The notes under the pieces were generated by a model. The model had not been told where the DNA came from and did not search any database. It saw only the letters and a program-made list of their open reading frames with translations. The position numbers and the translations under genes were made by a program. DNA of 64,000 nt from Siphonodentalium dalli (taxonomy: Eukaryota > Mollusca > Scaphopoda > Gadilida > Siphonodentaliidae). Of this stretch, positions 11,862 to 23,049 are shown piece after piece. The stretch spans positions 251,855,582 to 251,919,581 of the forward strand of contig CP136061.1 of the NCBI GenBank assembly GCA_032622095.1, in the 5' to 3' direction. The first letter of the stretch is position 1, and the number at the start of each line of letters is the position of its first letter.

Positions 11862-14496
11862 AATATTAAGGACACATTTGGTTGACATAATGTCTCTCAT
11901 AAATCCAAAATGACCGATAGTGTTAACGGTGAAATGAATCTCTTTACCCTACCGGCGAACCAGACCTTGGTTCTTAACTCTTTAGTTCCCACACTAGCTG
12001 TATAAACCACCCCGCCATCTCCCTGCAGCTATAACATGATACCGACGGTGTGTTCCCGGGTATATATCAAGTACCAGACGCTATTTCCCCATAAGTATTT
12101 GGCTTGTCGGAAAGTATCCCGTTGCTCAATAAATGGTGGTAAACCTGTTACTGTGTTGACGCAGTGAGGGTAATCTATTGGAGTGACAGCTCCAACTGGG
12201 GATAATGAGCGTAAGCCGGGACGTGTGTCGTAATATGAGAAAAGTCGACACCTGAGTATAAGAGCCCTGGGCAAGCTAGTATCTTTGACTTTTTCATTGG
12301 GATTAGTTCAATAATAGTATATTAAAGTATATGTATTGCGCGTTTCGTCAGCTCTGAAATGTATGCACACGAATGTCACATTGTGACAATAAAATATGAT
12401 CCTTGCTCCGGATTTAGACCAGTCTTATTTGGAAAAAGTCACCAACTCCCAAAAGTATTTTGTAAACAATTCAAAGCAAATGTGTTCTGTTTTCTTCTTA
12501 TCTAGAAGACAATTAAAGAGAGGATATCTATAATATTTTAAGTGGATACCAGAAATATCTCATGATATGGCCCAAGGACTAAATTTCCTGACCAACTTAT
12601 CGTGACCGAAAGTACATTGTTTCTGGAGATAATGAGTTTCTGTTGCTACTTCCAGAAATAATGTATTTCCGCTGGCGAAAAGTGCAGCTAGTCGCTCGCG
12701 AAAATAAATAAATATATTTGTCCGGTATCAATTCAGAACGCTATATATCCTCTATTTCGTTCAGCCAAAATAACGCGATGTCACGCTACGAAATTCAAGT
12801 AAGGTTTTAAATATATATTTTCAGAACAGTGATGTTTGCGATTGTTTATTACTATAAACTAACATGCAAATGTAACATTTATCAACATTTTCGACTTCAA
12901 AAACACCTATTATATAACACGTCGTGCTAAGTGTGGAAGTTCATCTTCGTGCAAACACTGTATGGCATCACCATTTAAAATTTAGCATTATAGAATATAA
13001 GAGAAATTTGAAACAATCCATATACCGGTATATATGTGTGCGAATACATACTATTTTATCGCATACGTCAGAAACACCAGAAACATATACCAACATTATC
13101 AGAAAAAGGACCGCACAATGTACAAATTGTGTTGATATAGATCTTTCCTTTTACTCAAGAAACCAAACATGTTTGAGAAAATAGTTTGTGAAATCTTCGA
13201 TCAAGCAATTTGTAACATAAGTACGTCCGACTGAAACATGCATGTAACACCAGCCATTTGATGTTCATCGGTTTGAAACAATAATACATCATTGTAGCTG
13301 AGCTGTCGTGTGTCCACCACTGGTCAAGTGGTCATGCTAATATGCTATGATGCCGGTGGTCATGTTGAATTGCTATGATGCGGGTAGGGCAAACTGATTC
13401 CGTTACCAAAAGTACCGTTATTTTTCTAAAGTTGTAATTTTCACGGTGATTGTATAACTAGAGCGATTTGATAAAAAAAACATTCAAGAACATATATATT
13501 TTTGAAAAATATAATAATAACTGCGCTGGTGTTTCTAAAACGACGCAAATAGCCATCTTGATTATAGTCGATTTTCAACTAATGCAACCATTATTAAAGT
13601 CACGGGCGGCATTTGTTGCAGAAATATTTATATTTGTTCAAATCGCCATCAACAGAATGAACGCCAACATATATACAGTTCCACACATATGCCAAACATA
13701 ATCAGCGCATAAATAGTATATTGTCGTCAAGACGTACAAATGTGTACGTAAACAAGAGACTGCTCGTGTTACATAAGTTGTGATTCTGTTTACATAACAG
13801 GCCGAAATTATATTGGATAATCATACAAAAATGATATAAACGCTCTCTATTATTTCCATATTAGGAAAACAGTAACAAATAACGCTCTTTATGTTTACCA
13901 TACCCGGATCTAAACAAAAGCCAGAAAACGTAACGTTTTTTTGCTTTTGTTTACATAACAAAGGGGAACAAATTGACTATAACACTGTTTATGCCATATA
14001 TATGATTGGCATAAGAACAAGGTCTGTCTTTTTCTTACTATTCCTTCTGTTTATGGTGGTTTTTGACATAGATGAATATTTGAACACCATACCCACCGCG
14101 AACGCCGGCCGTATCTTTAAAAATATTTCGCAATAAATTTGTTTTTGAATGTTATAATTTGATACACATAATGGATTTTCATATTATCGGAACACCGCGA
14201 TTGAGACAAATTAAAAATAAAATAACGGTAATTTTTGTTAACAGCAACAGTTTGCCCTAACAGCATCATATCAATTCAGCAGGGCCCAACCGTATTAGCA
14301 TGACCATTTGATCAGGTGTTGTCGACAATTCTTTGGTTTGAAATTATAAATGAGTCAAGTCGTGCAATTCACCAAATTTGAAATTATATCATGAAATGTG
14401 TTGCGTGAACAATTAATATAGTTGGATAGTTTGAATGTTAACTGAGTATATCAATATACAGTCGATATACATTGGGTTCTCTATGATTTCCATGCA

Positions 14497-14871
14497 CTAT
14501 ATATATTCTTCAATTTTCCACTTGGCATAGTTGTTAGTATGCCTGGCTATTTCGGCATACTTCGATGGCGAGAACATCAAATTGAAATAGTCCAAAGCTG
14601 TTGCTGTATCAGTGTCGAATTCATCTGGTATAACTGGCCCTGTCATTTGGGTAAATGGCGGAAGTGATACCTTTCGAAGTTTATATGACCAGCCGATCGG
14701 GTTAGTATTCAAGCTACAATCGGCGATGGAGGTCAGATTGTCGCTGGTAGCGGGTGGAGAGTAATCGTCATCTGAATCCTCTGATGACGAGAAACTGCAA
14801 TCTCCGCTAAAATTGCTATCATCTCCCATTAACATGTCGATCACTTGCTGTTTCGAAAATTTTGCAGCCAT
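14497..14871 (-). pseudogene. piggyBac transposase, N-terminal fragment
   Basis: A 124-aa frame starting MAAKFSKQQVIDMLMGDD. An acidic, serine-rich stretch (SSSEDSDDDYSPP, residues about 27-42) is followed by the family-typical entry into the core, with DTATALDYFNLMFSP and IARHTNNYAKWK (about residues 84-119). This matches the start of piggyBac/PGBD transposases, which cut and paste at TTAA. Full-length proteins are roughly 550-600 aa. Here a stop follows IEEYI and no catalytic aspartates are recognisable downstream. A TTTATATT motif at about 14917-14925 could be its TATA box. The gene is truncated. Confidence 0.85.
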
Positions 14872-15079
14872 ATTGTTCGTAAATACTTAGAATGGTACCA
14901 CTGATGTCTGTCCCCAATATAAACCCCAAGTAACACAGCATCTGTCGCGCGCGATGCCCACGGTGCCACGTTTATTGTTATTAGATAGGCAAATAACGAG
15001 TTGACATAACCGGGCGGTCTCTATTAGAAACTAGCGGGGAGCATAGGGGCGAAGCCATTAGTACAGTCTGGGCCTAGTG

Positions 15080-15207
15080 TGGCGCTCTAAAGCGCTTGTG
15101 GGGAAGTCTGGTAAAGCGCTCTTATGCGCTTCTAGGGATATGCTGCGAGGCGTCCACAGGCGCTTATGGGGAAAATAGTGCAAAGCGTCCAGGGACGCTT
15201 ATGGGAA
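15080..15207. repeat. Subterminal repeats of the piggyBac element
   Basis: Several copies of a GCGCTTRTGGGGAA or GACGCTTATGGGAA motif, paired with AAAGCGCTC or AAAGCGTCC, lie just inside the right terminus. Clustered subterminal repeats like these are known transposase-binding features in piggyBac elements. Binding here is inferred. Confidence 0.6.
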
Positions 15208-15221
15208 GTAAAGAGTTAAAG

Positions 15222-15690
15222 CATCCTGGATAGAATGCAGACATGTATATCACAGTAGTCCTATATAATTTTTCGTTGAAGGAATCGGAGCTGACTCCTT
15301 TGATCTATACAATTATCATATTCCTGTTAAGTTTAATGTAATGAGAAATGACGGGAGAGATCTTGCGATTTGGGCTAATGTCACCCCTGTTAACAATTTT
15401 CTCCATTGTATGTTTCCTCAAATAGACATATCACTAAAAGATAAATTGATCACCAATCTACGACCACTTACCCGTATGTCACATATCTACAGACCTTGCT
15501 CAGTTTCGCCCCGGCAGTAAAAGATTCGCAGCTGAGTAACATTTGTTGAATCAAGGACACTATCACTAAAATAGAAACTACCGGGAAATGAAAACGCCGG
15601 ATACAAGCTCAGGAAAGAAATGTCGGCGAACAGTAAGGACTTGGACATGATTGGAAAATTAGACCTCAGAGTTTTAAATTAAAACTGATA
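15222..15690 (+). pseudogene. Polinton-like major capsid protein, N-terminal part, left arm
   Basis: In interrupted frames the segment encodes MRNDGRDLAIWANVTP-like sequence, then NNFLHCMFPQIDISLKDKL (about 15340-15450), and near 15600-15690 a GYKLRKEMSANSKDLDMIGK-like segment. These match the N-terminal half of the double-jelly-roll major-capsid-like protein of Polinton-related elements, as far as I can recognise it. The sequence runs toward the palindrome centre and is not completed. The partner is at 16390-16920 on the other strand. Confidence 0.6.
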
Positions 15691-15699
15691 TTTGACCGA

Positions 15700-16390
15700 A
15701 GGTACCTAAAATGTGAACGTTAAAGAAGTTTCTCTATTTGTCCATTCAACCGGCTGTCAATTTAGCGATAATAAATACTATGAAAAGCGGAAATCTCATG
15801 TATCCTATACAGTGAGTGGTTTGCAATACTTTATCAGTTACTGACGGCAGTTTGTCGCTAACCAAATATATATCTTGGGAGTATACCTAGACAATTTTCT
15901 TACATCAAGTTTTCTGATATTTGAAAAATGTATTTCTTATATAAATATAAATTCTTAATATGAGAATACTTTTCCTAATGTTTTCTAATAACTGTTTAAA
16001 TATTTGTTCTTATATTTGCTAACAGTAAAGATTTCTTAAATCATAGAATGTCTTTTTCTCAGTATCTAGAAAAGGTGAGAAATATCCTGTAACACCCTAG
16101 AGTCTTTTTTTAAATTTCTAGGAAATTGTAAGAAATATATTTTTTAATCGTCAAGAAAACGTTTTCTTATCTAGAAAATTTGGGAGTTTACTCGAGAAAA
16201 TTTCTAAGTATACTCTCTCACTGAGTAAAAGACATCCTAGGATTTAAGAAATCTTACTGTTAGCAAATCTATGAACAAATATTTAAACAGTTCTTAGAAA
16301 ACATTAGGAAAAATATTCTCATATTAAGAATTTATATTTATATAAGAAATACATTTTTTTCAAATATCAGAAAACTTGATATAAGAAAAT
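15700..16390. repeat. AT-rich centre of the giant inverted repeat
   Basis: Mirror-image sequence around about 16150, including TTAAATATTTGTTC and its complement, TTGCTAACAGTAAGATTTC-like arms, and TAGAAAA-rich runs. No gene is visible. The centre has extra short inverted repeats of TTTCTAGA/TCTAGAAA type, so the arms could fold back almost completely. Confidence 0.75.
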
Positions 16391-16920
16391 TGTCTAGGTA
16401 TACTCCCAAGATAATATCTTCCCCAAGAAAATCTCTTCATTTTCAAAAGCAGGCTTCAGCTGCTTGCTGGGAATATAATCTCCATCCAGAACAAGTCCTT
16501 ACTGTTCGCCGACATTTCATTCCTGAGCTTGTATCCCGGCATTTTCATTTTCTGGTAGTCTCCATTTTAGTGGTAGTGTCCTTGATCCAACAAAAGTTAC
16601 TCAGCTGCGAATCTTTTACTGCTGGGGCGAAACTGGGTAAGGTCTGTAGATAGGTGCCATACAGGTAAGTGTTCGTAGATTGGGTGATCAAATTATTTTT
16701 TAGTGATACGTCTACTTGAGGAAACATACTATGGAGAACATTGTTAACATGGGTGACATTAGCCCAAATCACAAGATCTTCCCCCGTCATTTCTCATTAT
16801 ATTAAACTTAGGAATATGATAATTATATAGATCAAAGAAGTCAGCTCCAATTCCTTCAACGTAAAATTATATAGGAATACTGTGATATACATGTCTGCAT
16901 TCTATCCAGGATGCTTTAAG
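16390..16920 (-). pseudogene. Polinton-like major capsid protein, N-terminal part, right arm
   Basis: The minus-strand frame 16545-16790 encodes DLVIWANVTHVNNVLHSMFP, then QVDVSLKNNL, TYLQTLPSFAPAVKDSQLSN and KDTTTKME. This is the better preserved copy of the capsid-like N-terminus. An upstream segment near 16800-16880 in another frame contains GADFFDLYNYHIP-like sequence. Stops and frameshifts disrupt it on both sides. It lies directly downstream of the small structural gene at 17033-17380, in the order expected for a structural module. Confidence 0.65.
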
Positions 16921-17032
16921 AACCTAGATCTGGTTCGCTGGTAGGGTAAAGAGATTAATTTCACCGTTAACACTCGCTGTCGTCTTTGGATTTATGAGAG
17001 ACATTATGTCAACCAAATATTTCCTTAATATT

Positions 17033-17380
17033 CTATGAAAAGACTTTCATTCTAATCTTCTTGCGTTGTGTAGGGTTGACCCCAGCGTGGTCATCCAATA
17101 CTCTCCTGCTGGCTTGTTTCCATCTTTTCACTGACGATTCCTTGGAGTTGTTGCCTTCAATCAAATCACTGGCCAAGCCTATCCCATTAGAAAGCAGATG
17201 TTTGCCAGTTGTTTTCATCAATGGTAGTAAAGCATTGCGAATACCTACGAAAATATTACCGTATCCCCTCTGATTTCTAGCTGCTCTGAAAAAAAAGATG
17301 GAAGCCTTGCCAATTTGTTCCCTATAGTAACCCTCACACAGTCTACCGTCACAACAGTAAGCATTCTTCATAAGTTGCAA
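17033..17380 (-). CDS. Polinton-like minor structural protein, right arm
   Basis: A 115-aa open frame starting MQLMKNAYCCDGRLCEG, with an aromatic segment ASIFFFRAARNQRGYGNIFV, then ALLPLMKTTGKHLLSNGIGL, and a basic C-terminus rich in K and R. It sits between penton-like and major-capsid-like sequence, as in related elements. Unlike the left copy it has no frameshift. It may be the C-terminal part of a longer gene or a small basic particle protein. With decayed neighbours it is probably not functional. Confidence 0.55.
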   Translation of the reverse strand: MQLMKNAYCCDGRLCEGYYREQIGKASIFFFRAARNQRGYGNIFVGIRNALLPLMKTTGKHLLSNGIGLASDLIEGNNSKESSVKRWKQASRRVLDDHAGVNPTQRKKIRMKVFS

Positions 17381-17384
17381 AAAT

Positions 17385-18053
17385 GTAACGGCACCACTGA
17401 TTTACCGGCTAAGAATGGGATTGAACGACCCGTTGATGTCATTTTATTGATCTCAATGGAACGACCGTTGAGGTCATTTTATTGATCTCAATGGAATAGA
17501 TGAACTTCTTATTGATATGTAGTCAATAAATTCGGTTGAAAATTTGACTGCATTGCTCTCCGTAGTTTTCGGTGATCGGGACCGTTCGAAGCTGCGGAGC
17601 ATATGTGTTCTTTCGCCACGTCTGAATAAAATTACACAGAAAATAATTTATTCCTAGTGATATTGACGGGTCGTGCCGATTCGTGATATAATGTCTTCAT
17701 TTCGCGGTCGTCTAGACCCATGGTATACGCGAATAATTCACTGACTTTAAACATTGTTCTTTCCCTGACAGACATTTCTAAAAGTTGTGTAGCTTCGTTG
17801 TAGGTGAATGCGACATAAGGGTTTGTCCGCCAGTCACGTGGTAATTCCACCTCACGTAGCATTTTGATTATCCTGAACCAAAGTTCATCACCAGAAATGT
17901 TAAACCACGGATATGGAAAATGCATCTCAGTGAGCCCTACCTCCCATTCTCCTTCAATGTTGATCGAAGTGGTTAGTTTAGTCGTGAATTTGGCTACCGT
18001 ATTATTCGGATAATACACCATAGAATAATCTGGAGAGTAATGCAAACGAAGTA
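17385..18053 (-). pseudogene. Penton-like minor capsid protein, right arm
   Basis: The open part (17632-18045, 137 aa) reads MHYSPDYSMVYYPNNTVAKF and GEWEVGLTEMHFPYPWFN, and is nearly collinear with the left-arm copy. Downstream, toward 17385, homology continues but is interrupted. It includes a short local duplication of a GGAACGACC(C)GTTGA-GTCATTTTATTGATCTC segment (about 17425-17500) that the left arm lacks. Confidence 0.66.
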
Positions 18054-18374
18054 AAAAAAAGTTAGTTTGTTAGCTTGAGGATTCGTGAGCAATATACCGC
18101 CTGACGAAGTGAGAAGAGCTGTCCACAGTTGATGATCTCTGTTGTTGAGTGATATAATTAACACAGCAGCCGCTATTATAAAGTAGAGAACAATAAATTA
18201 AGTAACTTGGTCCTTACTGAAGCCGATCCAACGCCACGAACTACGACTCGCATTGTCACTATTGTGTTCCTTCAATTGTTAATTAACTCGCTGTTATGTA
18301 GTCAGGCGTTGAACTTAAATGGATATCCAAGAAATTTAACAAAGAATTTTATTTTCTCTCTTTTTAAAATCTTT

Positions 18375-19290
18375 TCAATCTTGAAAACGTCGGTTAACTA
18401 CCTTTCTGAATATCTTCCAGGTAGAAAGTACCATCTAGATCTTCGCCCAAATAGTTCCCCAAACGGAAGGTCGTTGGTGCGCTCTTCAGAACCTCAGTAA
18501 TTCTGAACAATTCACGAGAACCAGTTAGCTTCGTATCCTTTTTTTAAATACTCTTATCATGTGTGAGATTCTCGCTAAATCACCGACAGAAAAGGGTAGT
18601 TTTCTGTCAGCCGCGAGCGATCGTGGAGTCCATATAGATTCTCCCACACATCCCTGACTTTATCATCTCTTGTGGTCATACCGATACTTCTATAATAAGA
18701 AGAATTGTAACTATCGAATAGATCTTGAGGCATCTCGATATGATGAAAAGTGTTATTCTTTGTAAAATATCTCCACATACGACTCTTTAGAGTCCGATGA
18801 AATCATTCAATGTCGCAAATTTGACATCATCATTTCGGGAATTAAAGAACTGAATATTCTTTTTTACTTCTTTTTTTTTAATTTTCCCATTGTCTGCCTG
18901 AACAGATCTCGGAATATCAGATATCCATTAAGTATAATATGTAAAGCTTGATCGAGTCTGAACCGAATTTGGTTAACATCGGGACAGCCCAAGCTATTTT
19001 TGCAAACACATCGATAAAGATGCATATATATTTAAAATTATCGTTCTCCTCTTCGGCGACTTGACATCAAACAAGTCTATCTGAAACTGCTGCAGTGGAT
19101 GACTAACGATAGTTTGCCTCCTCAAGAATTTCTTCCTCGCTGGTCTGTGTAGAGTGTACCCTACTTGTGCACATAACAAGCTCTAACCTAGTCTGTCTTT
19201 TAGTAACTACTTGTGTTTGTCAGATCGAAATAAACTCGCATCATACTGACTGATCCACTGTATGTGCACGCCAGCTCATGGAGAGCTTAA
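18375..19290 (-). pseudogene. Retroviral-type (DDE) integrase, Polinton class, right arm
   Basis: Same gene as at 9585-10560, on the other strand. Readable parts are PARKKFLRRQT and QQFQIDLFDVKSPKRR (frame 18994-19179) and MWRYFTKNNTFHHIEMPQDL with SYNSSYYRSIGM (frame 18575-18778). The C-terminal domain lies near 18440-18600 in other frames. The upstream end at about 19260-19290 encodes the MSWRAHT-like entry seen in the left arm. Multiple frameshifts make it non-functional. Confidence 0.78.
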
Positions 19291-19349
19291 CAGTGAACGC
19301 CCTATTGTTGTGGTAAACGGGATCGCATTTGACCTCCTGCGAGATAGTT

Positions 19350-19950
19350 CGTAAAATTTATTGCCGATCAAATTCAAAGGGATGGCTGAGTAACGAATCA
19401 CTTCTGAAAAATCGTGACGACCCGCAGGTTTTAACGTTTTTCCTTTCACTTATAACGTCAACTTGTAAATCGAGCGCTCCCATCTTCCGATCTTTATACA
19501 TAACAAAACCATCATCACTGAACTGTAATTTCGGATGTTGTCGCATCGCATTAAGTAGAACCTTCGCTTTAGACCCAACTTCTTCAGGATAGTTAAAAAT
19601 ACACATTTCGCTCATACAACGACTTGTCATCGTCCTCTTATTCGCTCATCATTATCGGGGTGTCCGGCGGTGGTGGTGGGGATAGTTCCGATGGTTTCGC
19701 AGCTCTATCTTGATTGTTGAATTTTTGCTCTGTAATCTCTCTAGTAGTTGGTTATAATGTAAAATTTTATATTCTTGTGAAGGCACCACACTACTTGCCA
19801 CAATCCGTCTTCGTATCTAAATCGGCTAAAGTAGTTCGAACTGCTTGTGCTTCTGTTAAAACTAGTTTTCTAGAACTAGGTTCATTACATTCTCCAATAA
19901 TAGATCCGTTCTTCAAGAACTTAGGGACAGTTAAAATCATTTTCTTTGTG
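19350..19950 (-). pseudogene. Polinton-like element protein, N-terminal (right arm)
   Basis: Frame 19358-19630 reads MTSRCMSEMCIFNYPEEVGS followed by KAKVLLNAMRQHPKLQFSDD and a DRKMGALDLQVDV segment. Further upstream (about 19790-19940) the minus strand encodes an MILTVPKFLKNGS-like start matching the left arm at 8906. The function is not known. It is the partner of the left-arm pseudogene and is also interrupted. Confidence 0.55.
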
Positions 19951-20199
19951 TGTTCCATTTATTGAATGAGACCACACAGAAGACTGCTTAACATTGGTAC
20001 TATAGTTTTCAATAAAGTTCCTAGAAATCCACCTAATTGCAACAGGCGTTTTCTCTTCTTTAGACTATACAAGACCTCGGTTTGGCTAAATTACGGATTT
20101 GATTCTTATATTTAAAAAATTTATTCTTTTGTCCGGTCGAGATCCGTAAGTTCCATCCAGTATATTCAAGCAGCAGTCGACGTCACGGTCTAGCAGGAA

Positions 20200-20890
20200 T
20201 CACTTAATATAACTTCGTTTTAAAATATACCAATATATATGTTTCCATGACGTCTAATTATTTGTGCAAAGAAAACTAGCCCTGAATGTTTTATTCTAGA
20301 CTTGTAGTCAAGGAAAATATGGAGAATTTATGACCCCTATATTTTTCGCTAGCATAACGCTTATCTTTCGGAATTCGTATTTTTGATTTGTCAGATTGGC
20401 GTGGTTTTGTTGCTGGACCAGATGAAAAAAACGGTGATTTTTTATATAAAGCCGACATATTGACAACATATATTCGCACCTTTCGATAAGAGATATTCGT
20501 CCAAGTCCAGTGGGCTGATGACCAGAGTAAAGTCGACATGTCACCATTGGATCTCGTAATAACAATCATGACGTCACATGACGTCAAATAATGTTTAGTG
20601 TGAGACAACTCACGCAACACTTTGTCTTTCGTTTCTTTTAAAACACAAATGAAGAAGGTTATATCAAATTATATTACAATATAGGAAACTACTGCCATTT
20701 ATCTACGTTTTAGTTTATTATTTGTCGCTGTTGGTCGTATTATTTCTTATTAAATGCAGAAAAATCAACATTCCCACAAAAGCTAAGAGGCGCCGGGCTG
20801 TAGCATAAGGCACATATAACGCACGTTTACGTGCCAAATTGCGAAATTATCGCAACGGCGTTGGTGGACTGCTAAGACAATTGTTTAGTA
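20200..20890. repeat. Dispersed repeat R1, copy 1
   Basis: About 690 bp starting CTTAATATAACTTCGTTTTA and including TATGTTTCCATGACGTCTAA, AACTAGCCCTGAATGTTTTA and AGGCGCCGGGCTGTAG. The same sequence recurs in the same orientation at 23050-23800 and, cut short, at 24280-24455. Minus-strand frames (for example 20291-20620) are partly conserved among copies but shift frame between them, so I do not call a gene. Confidence 0.85.
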
Positions 20891-22000
20891 CATAGATTTA
20901 GATCTATAGACTCGAACATTTAAGTAAAAAATATCACATAATGAACCGCCTGACTTGAATTTTTAATTATATATATATTTTTTCCACCAACAAATATTCT
21001 AAAGCACAGTTTGTCATCTTCCCGGAAGGAAGAACAGAAATGAATGTGGTCAGGGTGGAGGTAACTTATGTATACGGCAATATCATTCCGTTTTGGTTTA
21101 AAACATGGCCTATTAAACCCCAACATTGCTGCCAATATAGTGGACGTTATATGGGTGGAAATTGTGAAATCTGCAAGATTATTTGCCAAATGACTTAACT
21201 GACAAAACGGCCGTTGATAAACTACTACACTTTTATGTAGTATATGAATGCGGATCCACCGATTAGAACATTAAAGTGAAAATACTGCAAAATCCACCTC
21301 CTGTCCCCATTGATTTGTTTTTATAAAGAAAATAAAATTCTCCACAAGTAATCAGAAGCAAATTTTTGTCATCTTCTCGAAACGCATAATAAGAAAATAA
21401 CGTAGCATGAGTGGCGATAATTGGTATGTATGGTAATTGCATACTGATTGTGCCAATGTAACTGGCATAAACAACATACCGGCATCAGAACAATTAATAT
21501 TGAATTTTAAAGATTTTACTATGTTTAACAAACTATTGGAAGCAATATTTCATATGCATCGATAACCTAAACCAAAATGATATGACGTTTGTTCTAAATT
21601 GAGCGCAGACATCTGCATGGACCTTTATTGTGAAGACCACGAAAGGGCTCGATCAGATCACATTTGTTTTGCAAAACCCTGCACTTGCTCTCCAATCCAA
21701 ATGTTCTATAATTATAATTATTGCACAAACACTGTTTACTTATTCAGACAAATATCTTTGGACTAAAATTAATGAGACAAAAATCAAATTCCAGTGTATA
21801 CAGGATTTCTGCTAGGCTATCCGTAAAATGGACCCAGGTTTTATTTGCAAAATAAAATAAAGAGGGCATAAATCAATATAACAAAGAGTTGTTTTGTTAA
21901 GCTTTGTTTGTATTTGATTACAATGTGCTGCAGCTAAACAAAGGGAAGCGACCGTGTGTGTTTTACCGTTGACTATTTTAATTACGTCCGAAACAAACGC
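20891..22000. other. Intergenic, no recognised gene
   Basis: AT-rich sequence with only short frames and no recognisable domain. From about 21990 it joins a segment that recurs at 28370 and leads into an EGF-exon unit. Confidence 0.55.
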
Positions 22001-22540
22001 AAATAGTCATTTTCTAAAATAATGGAATCGATACATGCATATGTATCAGGGCTCCGGTACAACGGCAAATATAGGTTGACTTAAATTATGTGTTTGCAAT
22101 AAAAACCATGCGGCCGACAGGTGGTGGGAAAAACAATGACATTTGCGCATACATTGTTGAACTTGAACTTTATATATCAATCAATCATTTGTTAACACAT
22201 CCATATAGTTTTCTTTTTATCATATTGTTGAAAAGTTTGAACTAAGCACTACATGTATGTTAGTCAAACAAATTACCAAAAGTATACAAATATTTGAAAC
22301 TACTCTAACTAGTGGTTGTGAAGTCAAACTGTCAGAACAATTTCAACTTATAGTAGTAGTCTGAAATGTCAGACTGATGTTGTGTGAGGCACGAAATTTA
22401 TGCTGGATTTACAAAAGTTATGAACGAGAGTCCCCTTCCATTGGCCACACGTCATGTGTTTAAGTTTGCAAATAACCAGGCACTAAGCATAACTTCGTTC
22501 TTAACAGATGTTTCTATAATATTTGTCCAAAGAAACGTAA
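22000..22540. repeat. Intronic repeat, copy 1 (pair of 28370-28960)
   Basis: Begins AATAGTCATTTTCTA and ATGGAATCGATACATGCATA, and is collinear with 28370-28960. Both copies lead into an EGF-like exon unit, which indicates that a block larger than the exon alone was duplicated. Confidence 0.8.
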
Positions 22541-22623
22541 CCTGCATGTTATTTTAGATTAAAGTGTATATGTCAAATACGACCCATCAGATATGGCTTC
22601 GATTATAAACGCACAATACTAAC

Positions 22624-22731
22624 TTGTTTCACAACCCGTTTCTGGTAAAATCCAACCTGGAATGCAGCTGCAATTCCCTGTGATAGCATCACACAAGCCA
22701 TTGTTACCGCAATCAACTCCATCACATACAT
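22624..22731 (-). CDS. EGF-like domain exon 3 (partial gene)
   Basis: Read on the minus strand the exon is 108 nt, bounded by a TTACAG acceptor and a GTTAGT donor. Both junctions are phase 1, so it can be inserted or repeated without breaking frame. It encodes VCDGVDCGNNGLCDAITGNC followed by SCIPGWILPETGCET. The six cysteines have the EGF-like spacing with a C-x-C pair and a final GC. EGF-like modules act extracellularly in adhesion, matrix and receptor proteins. With exons at 23912 and about 29040 on the same strand it suggests a multi-EGF host gene whose other exons lie outside or are not recognised. No complete gene is assembled here. Confidence 0.78.
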
Positions 22732-23049
22732 CTGTAATAATCAATATAATCCTTGGTATAACCAAAGTAGTTGTTTTAATACTCAGAATGAATTTTCAAT
22801 ACGATCAAACCAATAATGACATAGTGCAAGAACCTTTCACATATGATACTTGGCGAAGTGTATAACCTCATGTGTGGTCTTAAATGTCGAACTGATGCTG
22901 TTTGAGGCATGAAATTAATAACTTTTTAAACATTTTGAAAGTTTTGTGAATAACATCCCATACGTACCCTCGACGCCACGGTCTAACATTTTGAAAGTTT
23001 TGTGAATAACATCCCATACACACCCTCGACGCCACGGTCTAGCATTAGT

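Larger units (their letters stand above)
11978..15215 (-). mobile_element. piggyBac element with TTAA target duplication
   Basis: The element is flanked by TTAA at 11974-11977 and 15216-15219. Its terminal inverted repeats are CTCTTTAGTTCCCA on the left and TGGGAAGTAAAGAG on the right, 14 bp with one mismatch. The homologous right arm at about 16912-16920 has the uninterrupted site GCTTTAAGAACC, so the insertion boundaries are seen directly. The only coding part recognised is the transposase N-terminus at 14497-14871. The 12.3-14.4 kb interior is AT-rich and shows no DDD catalytic core, so this is probably a non-autonomous or decayed copy. Confidence 0.92.
8672..20178. repeat. Giant inverted repeat carrying Polinton-like genes
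   Basis: The plus-strand segment 8672-11977 plus 15216-16140 is closely repeated, in reverse complement, as 16160-20178. Both outer ends share CTGCTGCTTGAATATACTGG, and the arms meet near 16150. Each arm carries the same order of decayed genes, so the two sets point at each other with capsid-like genes in the centre. The arms differ by many substitutions and small indels, which argues against a simple assembly artefact. The left arm is longer only because a piggyBac element is inserted at 11974-15219. To the right, the inverted repeat abuts a CGACGTCACGGTCTAGCA motif that also occurs in the 23-24 kb repeats, suggesting insertion into that family. Confidence 0.88.

Noticed and set aside
20291-20620. 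109-codon minus-strand ORF in repeat R1
   Set aside because: The frame shifts between R1 copies and no domain is recognisable.
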